This document shows positions 55,105 to 59,205 of a DNA stretch of 59,205 nucleotides, piece by piece. This stretch comes from Butyrivibrio sp. MC2021 (GTDB lineage: Bacteria; Bacillota; Clostridia; Lachnospirales; Lachnospiraceae): NCBI RefSeq assembly GCF_000621605.1, contig NZ_JHXX01000016.1, positions 1 to 59,205 of the forward strand, in the 5' to 3' direction. Position numbers and translations under genes: made by a program. The notes under the pieces are model-generated. The model saw nothing but the letters and a program-made list of their open reading frames with translations, was not told the origin of the DNA and searched no databases. How positions within the stretch are numbered: position 1 is the stretch's first letter; each line of letters starts with the position of its first letter.

Positions 55105-56367
55105 TTAATCTACTAAAACAGGATTCTCATCCACAACCCATGGAAGTCCGTATTCGTTCAGCATTTCCATGTATGGATCGGGATCGAATTCATCTGTAGT
55201 ATAAACGCCGGGCTTCTTCCACTGGCCTGTTACCACAAGAGAGGTTCCGATCATGGCAGGAACGCCTGTGGTGTAGCTGATAGCCTGGCTTCCCAGTTCC
55301 TTGTAGCACTCCTGATGGTCACAAACGTTGTAGATGAAAAGAGTCTTCTCTTTTCCGTCCTTGATTCCCTTGAAGATACATCCGATGTTGGTCTTTCCTA
55401 CTGTTCTTGGTCCAAGGCTTGCAGGATCAGGTAAAAGAGCCTTCAGGAACTGAATAGGAACAATATCCTTGCCTTCGAACTTAATAGGAGTTGTTGAAAG
55501 CATACCAACATCCTCAAGACATCTCATATGATCAAGGTAGCTCTGGCCGAAGGTCATGAAGAAACGGATTCTCTTGATCTCAGGGAAGTTTCTTCCAAGG
55601 GCCTCGATCTCCTCGTGGTGAAGAAGATACATATCCTTCTTTCCTACCTGAGGGAAATCATACTCTCTCTTGATCTCCATGGGTTTGGTCTCAACCCAGT
55701 GGCCATCCTCCCAGTAGCTGCCGTTGGCGCTTACTTCACGAAGGTTGATCTCAGGATTAAAGTTGGTGGCAAAGGCATAGCCGTGGTCACCGCCGTTGCA
55801 GTCAAGAATATCAACGCTGTTGATCTCATCGAAATAGTGCTTCTTTGCATAAGCAACAAATACGCTGGTTACACCGGGATCAAAACCTGTTCCCAGAAGG
55901 CCTGTGATACCTGCCTCCTTGAACTTGTCCATATATGCCCACTGATAGCTGTAATCAAAGTAAGCTGTAAAGCCCTTTTCCTTGCATCTCTTCTCATAAG
56001 CTGCGCGCCATACGGGCTCGTCTGTATCCTCAGGCTCATAGTTGGCTGTATCGATGTAGTCTACCTTGCACTCAAGGCAGGCATCCATAATAGCAAGGTC
56101 CTGATAAGGAAGTGCTACATTAAGAACAGCATCGGGCTGGTACTCTTTGATAAGCTTGGCAACATCAGCGCTGTCATCAGCGTTAACTGTTGCTGTAGTG
56201 ATCTTTAAAGTAGTTCCCTGCTTCTCAAGCTTCTCCTTAAGTGCATCGCACTTGCTTACTGTGCGGCTTGCAAGGCACATTTCTGTAAATACCTTATTGT
56301 TCTGAGCGCATTTCTGGATAGCAACCTGCGCAACGCCGCCGCAACCGATAACCAATAATCTACTCAT
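55105..56367 (-). CDS. Carboxynorspermidine/carboxyspermidine synthase, saccharopine dehydrogenase family
   Basis: A 420-residue LYS9-like NADPH-dependent dehydrogenase (CASDH) that joins putrescine or diaminopropane to aspartate semialdehyde. The Rossmann N-terminus reads LLVIGCGGVAQVAIQKCAQN; VDYIDTANYEP, GFDPGVTSVFVAYA and CNGGDHGYAFATNFNPE mark the family. Its ATG overlaps the speE stop by four bases (ATGA), showing coupling. The next gene is nspC, the matching decarboxylase, which supports the CASDH reading over lysine metabolism. Confidence 0.93.
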   Translation of the reverse strand: MSRLLVIGCGGVAQVAIQKCAQNNKVFTEMCLASRTVSKCDALKEKLEKQGTTLKITTATVNADDSADVAKLIKEYQPDAVLNVALPYQDLAIMDACLECKVDYIDTANYEPEDTDEPVWRAAYEKRCKEKGFTAYFDYSYQWAYMDKFKEAGITGLLGTGFDPGVTSVFVAYAKKHYFDEINSVDILDCNGGDHGYAFATNFNPEINLREVSANGSYWEDGHWVETKPMEIKREYDFPQVGKKDMYLLHHEEIEALGRNFPEIKRIRFFMTFGQSYLDHMRCLEDVGMLSTTPIKFEGKDIVPIQFLKALLPDPASLGPRTVGKTNIGCIFKGIKDGKEKTLFIYNVCDHQECYKELGSQAISYTTGVPAMIGTSLVVTGQWKKPGVYTTDEFDPDPYMEMLNEYGLPWVVDENPVLVD

Positions 56368-57236
56368 CTGGACATGTCCTCCTCTTCTTGAAGTAAATCT
56401 TCAACATACTTAGGCAGCATGAAAGCTCCCTTATGTAAATGTGTTGTATAATACCAGGTCTTTATTCCTCTCTCGTCCCATCTGTCGGGATTGAAATCCT
56501 TGAGGGGATGATATTTCTTGCTGGCAAATCCAAAGAGCCAGTAGCCTGCCGGGCAGGTAGGAATGTGAGCCTGATAAACCCTGTTCACAGGGAAAACTCT
56601 GTAGGCCTTGCGGTGCATGGCTCTGCAGCTCTCCTCGTCCTCGTCGTAGAAAGGACTGCCGTGCTGGTAAACCATGATTCCGTCATCATGAAGTGCCTTG
56701 TAGCAGCTTCCGTAGAACTCCTTGGTAAAAAGTCCCGCCTCATGGCCCAGGGGCTCTGTTACGTCATTGATGATAAGGTCATACATATCCTCGCACTTGC
56801 GCAGATACTTAAGACCGTCCTGATAGTAGATGTGAACCCTGTCATCCTCCAGGCCCACTGCGTTATCAGGGAAAAACTGCTTGCAGACATCCACAAACAT
56901 ATTGTCAGGCTCAACCACATCGATGACCTTGATCTCATCATAATGTGTAAGCTCTCTGGCAACACCGCCGTCGCCACCGCCAAGAACCAGAACCCTCTGA
57001 ACCTTGGGATGAACAGCCATAGGCACATGGACTATCATCTCATCATAGGTGAACTCATCCTTCTCGGAAAAAATGATATTTCCGTCTGAAGTAAGGAATT
57101 TTCCAAATTCAGGGGAATCAAAAACGTCTATTCTCTGAAACTCACTGGTTCCGGAAAAAAGCTGTTTGGCAAGGCGAATGCTTATCTTAACATTGCCTGT
57201 ATGCATATCACTGAACCAATAATCCATCTCAGCCAT
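56364..57236 (-). CDS. speE: Spermidine synthase-type aminopropyltransferase
   Basis: A 290-residue SpeE-family enzyme. Signatures are DMHTGNVKISIRLAKQLFSG at the start, DEFTYDEMIVHVPM, LVLGGGDGGVARELTHY and the catalytic Asp in LIINDVTEPLG. SpeE normally moves an aminopropyl group from decarboxylated S-adenosylmethionine to putrescine, but no S-adenosylmethionine decarboxylase (speD) is in this window. The presence with the CASDH/NspC route in one unit is odd. AAAGGA precedes the ATG by a long spacer. Confidence 0.92.
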   Translation of the reverse strand: MAEMDYWFSDMHTGNVKISIRLAKQLFSGTSEFQRIDVFDSPEFGKFLTSDGNIIFSEKDEFTYDEMIVHVPMAVHPKVQRVLVLGGGDGGVARELTHYDEIKVIDVVEPDNMFVDVCKQFFPDNAVGLEDDRVHIYYQDGLKYLRKCEDMYDLIINDVTEPLGHEAGLFTKEFYGSCYKALHDDGIMVYQHGSPFYDEDEESCRAMHRKAYRVFPVNRVYQAHIPTCPAGYWLFGFASKKYHPLKDFNPDRWDERGIKTWYYTTHLHKGAFMLPKYVEDLLQEEEDMSR

Positions 57237-57264
57237 ATCTATGTCCGTCCTTTCACTATATCTA

Positions 57265-58713
57265 TTATTTTAATACAAACAGCTCTGAAATGTCTTCACT
57301 TTCCGGGCCCTGCATTGAGCAGCCCTTTTCCATGGCTGTCTTAATATAATCAAGAATATCCTTGGTGATCATCTCACCGGGAGACAGAATCGGTATTCCC
57401 GGAGGATAACACATAACTGACTCGGCGCTTATGCGGCCCACAGTCTCATCTATAGGCAGTGACTCCTTTTCTGCGTAAAAAGCCTCCTGAGGAGTTGCCT
57501 TAACAATAGGAGTAATATATTCCGCTGAGAAAATCTGATACTCAGGCTTACTGTAAAGTCTTCTGATATCAGCCAGGGCTCCTGCCAGTCTCTCTATATC
57601 CTGAAGTCTGTCGCCGATGGAAATATAAGCCATTACATTGGACAGATCTCCGAACTCCATCTGAATATCATACTCATCTCTGAGAAGATCATAAACCTCA
57701 ATTCCCGTAAGACCGATGCTTCTGGTGTTAACTACCAGCTTGGTCTCGTCGAAATCAAAAATGCTGCCGCCGTTCTTAAGCTCATTGCCGTAAGCGTAGT
57801 ATCCGCCGATATCATTGATCTCTTCTCTCGCATACTGAGCCATTCTGGTAACCTTGGCAAAGCTGTCATGACCGTTAAGTGCCAGATTTCTTCTGGAAAT
57901 ATCAAGACTTCCAAGAAGCAGGTAGCTGGCTGATGTGGTCTGGGTCAGGTTCACGATCCTGCTGATATAACCCACATTGGCATCCGGTCCGCAAAGAAGG
58001 ATTGAGCTCTGAGTAAGACTTCCTCCTGACTTGTGCATACTGATGGCTGCCATATCAGCTCCCGCCGCCATGGCATTAAGAGGAAGATTCGGTCCGAAAT
58101 AAAGGTGTGTGCCATGGGCCTCATCCACCAGAGCCTTCATGCCGTTGGCATGGGCCAGCTCAACTATTGCCTTCAGATCTGAACATATTCCATAGTAGGA
58201 AGGATTGTTGATAAGGATCGCCTTGGCATCGGGATTATCCTTAACTGCCCTGGCTACATCCGCGATCTCCATTCCAAGAGGAATTCCCAGCTTGGTATCA
58301 ACCTTGGGATCAATATATACAGGAACCGCTCCGCAAAGGATCAGGGCGTTGATGGCACTCTTATGCACATTTCTGGGCATAATGATCTTCTCGCCGGCCT
58401 TGACGTGGGACAAAACCATTGCCTGAACAGCACTGGTGGTTCCGTTAACCATCATAAAAGCATGGGCAGCACCGAAAGCGTCCGCCATAAGTTCCTCTGC
58501 GTCCTTGATAACTGAAACCGGATGGCAAAGATTATCAAGAGGCTTCATGGAATTAACATCAATACCTACGCATCTGTCCCCGAGAAAGCTCACAAGCTCG
58601 GCATTTCCTCTGCCTCTCTTATGTCCGGGAACGTCAAAAGGAACAACTCTCTGTTTTCTGAATTTCTCAAGAGCCTCATAAATAGGGGCTTTCTTCTGTC
58701 TTTCTAAGTTCAA
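57265..58713 (-). CDS. speA: Arginine decarboxylase-like PLP enzyme (Orn/Lys/Arg family)
   Basis: A 482-residue fold-type I decarboxylase of the SpeA/CadA short form. VPFDVPGHKRGRG opens the protein; FMMVNGTTSAVQAMVLSHV, VDEAHGTHLYFG and the PLP Lys in ISMHKSGGSLTQ follow; the C-terminal domain has YPPGIPILSPGEMI. The start is TTG (58711-58713) with GGAGG nine bases upstream. With aguA and aguB downstream in the unit, arginine to agmatine is the likely reaction, although lysine or ornithine cannot be excluded. Confidence 0.92.
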   Translation of the reverse strand: MNLERQKKAPIYEALEKFRKQRVVPFDVPGHKRGRGNAELVSFLGDRCVGIDVNSMKPLDNLCHPVSVIKDAEELMADAFGAAHAFMMVNGTTSAVQAMVLSHVKAGEKIIMPRNVHKSAINALILCGAVPVYIDPKVDTKLGIPLGMEIADVARAVKDNPDAKAILINNPSYYGICSDLKAIVELAHANGMKALVDEAHGTHLYFGPNLPLNAMAAGADMAAISMHKSGGSLTQSSILLCGPDANVGYISRIVNLTQTTSASYLLLGSLDISRRNLALNGHDSFAKVTRMAQYAREEINDIGGYYAYGNELKNGGSIFDFDETKLVVNTRSIGLTGIEVYDLLRDEYDIQMEFGDLSNVMAYISIGDRLQDIERLAGALADIRRLYSKPEYQIFSAEYITPIVKATPQEAFYAEKESLPIDETVGRISAESVMCYPPGIPILSPGEMITKDILDYIKTAMEKGCSMQGPESEDISELFVLK

Positions 58714-58741
58714 CTAACTAATCCTCCAAAAGCATCAACTA

Positions 58742-58963
58742 TCAGTGCTTAGCATAGATAGTATAATTGCCTGCGGTCTCTATCTCAACCATTTTTTCAC
58801 TAACATCCTGCAAAAGTCCTTCGCTGTAGGGATAAAGCACCGGCCACACCGGAGCGTCATAATTTTCATCCCTCTGCTCATGTCCTATCACCACATAATT
58901 TGCCTCCTCAAGAGTATAGACCTCAACAGGTGTTATGTCATGATAAACACACAGATACCCATT
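58742..58963 (-). pseudogene. Start-less ORF fragment upstream of speA
   Basis: A 73-codon open frame on the minus strand reading CVYHDITPVEVYTLEEANY, then VVIGHEQRDENYDAP, VWPVLYPYSEGLLQ and ending TAGNYTIYAKH. It has protein-like composition but no ATG in its front half and no ribosome binding site, so it looks like the tail of a lost gene, ending 28 bases before speA. The front boundary is a TAG stop at 58964-58966. A different short frame (ATGGGTATCTGTG onwards) is nearby, suggesting a frameshift. No homologue is recognised. Confidence 0.45.
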
Positions 58964-58969
58964 CTATCA
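58961..58969 (-). promoter_or_regulatory. Candidate extended -10 of the speA operon
   Basis: Minus-strand TGATAGAAT gives an extended -10 (box 58961-58966). A TTGACA lies only ten bases upstream of it, so a standard -35 is lacking. It would give a leader of about 240 bases that includes the ORF fragment. Confidence 0.35.
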
Positions 58970-59157
58970 TAAAATTTGTCAAAAAGCTCTTTAAAATATT
59001 AAGTATGTTCTTTTAATATATTCGAACATTTTTTCAAAAAGTTCAGATATGGCAAACAGTATTATTCCGATTATGGATTTTGAGTTGTCTTTTATTTTTG
59101 CACACATAGGCTAATTATAGCATTTTCTATAGGATAGTGATAGGCGAATGGGATTAT

Positions 59158-59192
59158 ACGACGGCGAAATTGCTTCGCAATTTCCCTGTCGT
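59158..59192. repeat. Long hairpin at the right edge of the window
   Basis: ACGACGGCGAAATTGC (59158-59173) and GCAATTTCCCTGTCGT (59177-59192) pair over 16 bases with two mismatches around a TTC loop. The region from 58970 to 59157 is AT-rich and has no ORF; the hairpin lacks a T run, so it is more likely a repeat element or mRNA-end structure than a normal terminator. Confidence 0.5.
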
Positions 59193-59205
59193 CCGTTTGA
59201 GCAGA

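Overview
The window looks like a chromosomal segment of a Gram-positive, anaerobic Lachnospiraceae-type bacterium (Clostridia), probably close to Butyrivibrio or Pseudobutyrivibrio. The clues are the 5' end of a clostridial 16S rRNA gene, AGGAGG-type ribosome binding sites with some TTG and GTG starts, moderate GC content, Rex-type redox control, a Na+-translocating decarboxylase operon, bacterial lipoproteins, and a very large secreted pectin-degrading enzyme typical of rumen or gut fibre degraders. The family call is firm; the genus is a guess. Nearly everything is on the minus strand; the only convincing plus-strand gene is a membrane J-domain-like protein at 30942-31958.

Layout, from the left edge: 16S rRNA (partial) with a strong A-tract/TTGACA promoter; then an operon read right to left as glycogen debranching enzyme, small membrane protein, response regulator, histidine kinase, lipoprotein (524-6380); a Na+-pump decarboxylase operon (6493-11812) of carboxyltransferase, gamma-like lipoprotein, biotin carrier, beta membrane subunit and OadA-type carboxyltransferase; the scpA/scpB condensin genes with a metallophosphoesterase (12033-14228); rpsU (too short for many ORF callers) with its own promoter and terminator; then a housekeeping run alaS, glyS, lipoprotein, recO, era, DUF4349 lipoprotein (14623-22180).

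Next comes an M16 peptidase, a membrane protein with a Pro-Glu-Pro-Lys repeat tail, YebC, a CorC/HlyC-type CBS protein, and a channel-like protein with an RCK/TrkA-like middle and a C-terminal ryanodine-receptor (RyR) repeat domain (22279-30785). The last is divergent from the J-domain-like membrane protein, and their candidate promoters share one palindromic TTGCAA. Then alr, nnr, a coiled-coil protein and rex (31974-36116), with a Rex box on the rex promoter. The carbohydrate and sensing part follows: a GH2 glycosidase, a chemotaxis receptor and a 2549-residue secreted protein that joins a rhamnogalacturonan acetylesterase-like SGNH domain to a PL11-like rhamnogalacturonan lyase, with malectin-like, Fn3 and Ig-like modules and cell-wall-binding repeats (36212-48689). 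A 5'-nucleotidase, Hsp33 and a full polyamine cluster (speA, speE, carboxynorspermidine synthase, nspC, aguA, aguB) complete the coding part; the last 490 bases hold an ORF remnant, a candidate promoter and a long hairpin.

The most unusual items are the RyR/RCK channel-like protein paired with a membrane J-protein, the decarboxylase operon carrying two different carboxyltransferase types on one pump, the bifunctional rhamnogalacturonan enzyme, and an Era GTPase with a charged insertion of about 60 residues in its KH domain. No CRISPR array, transposase, integrase or tRNA gene was seen. All family calls are by reading motifs; no database search was run.
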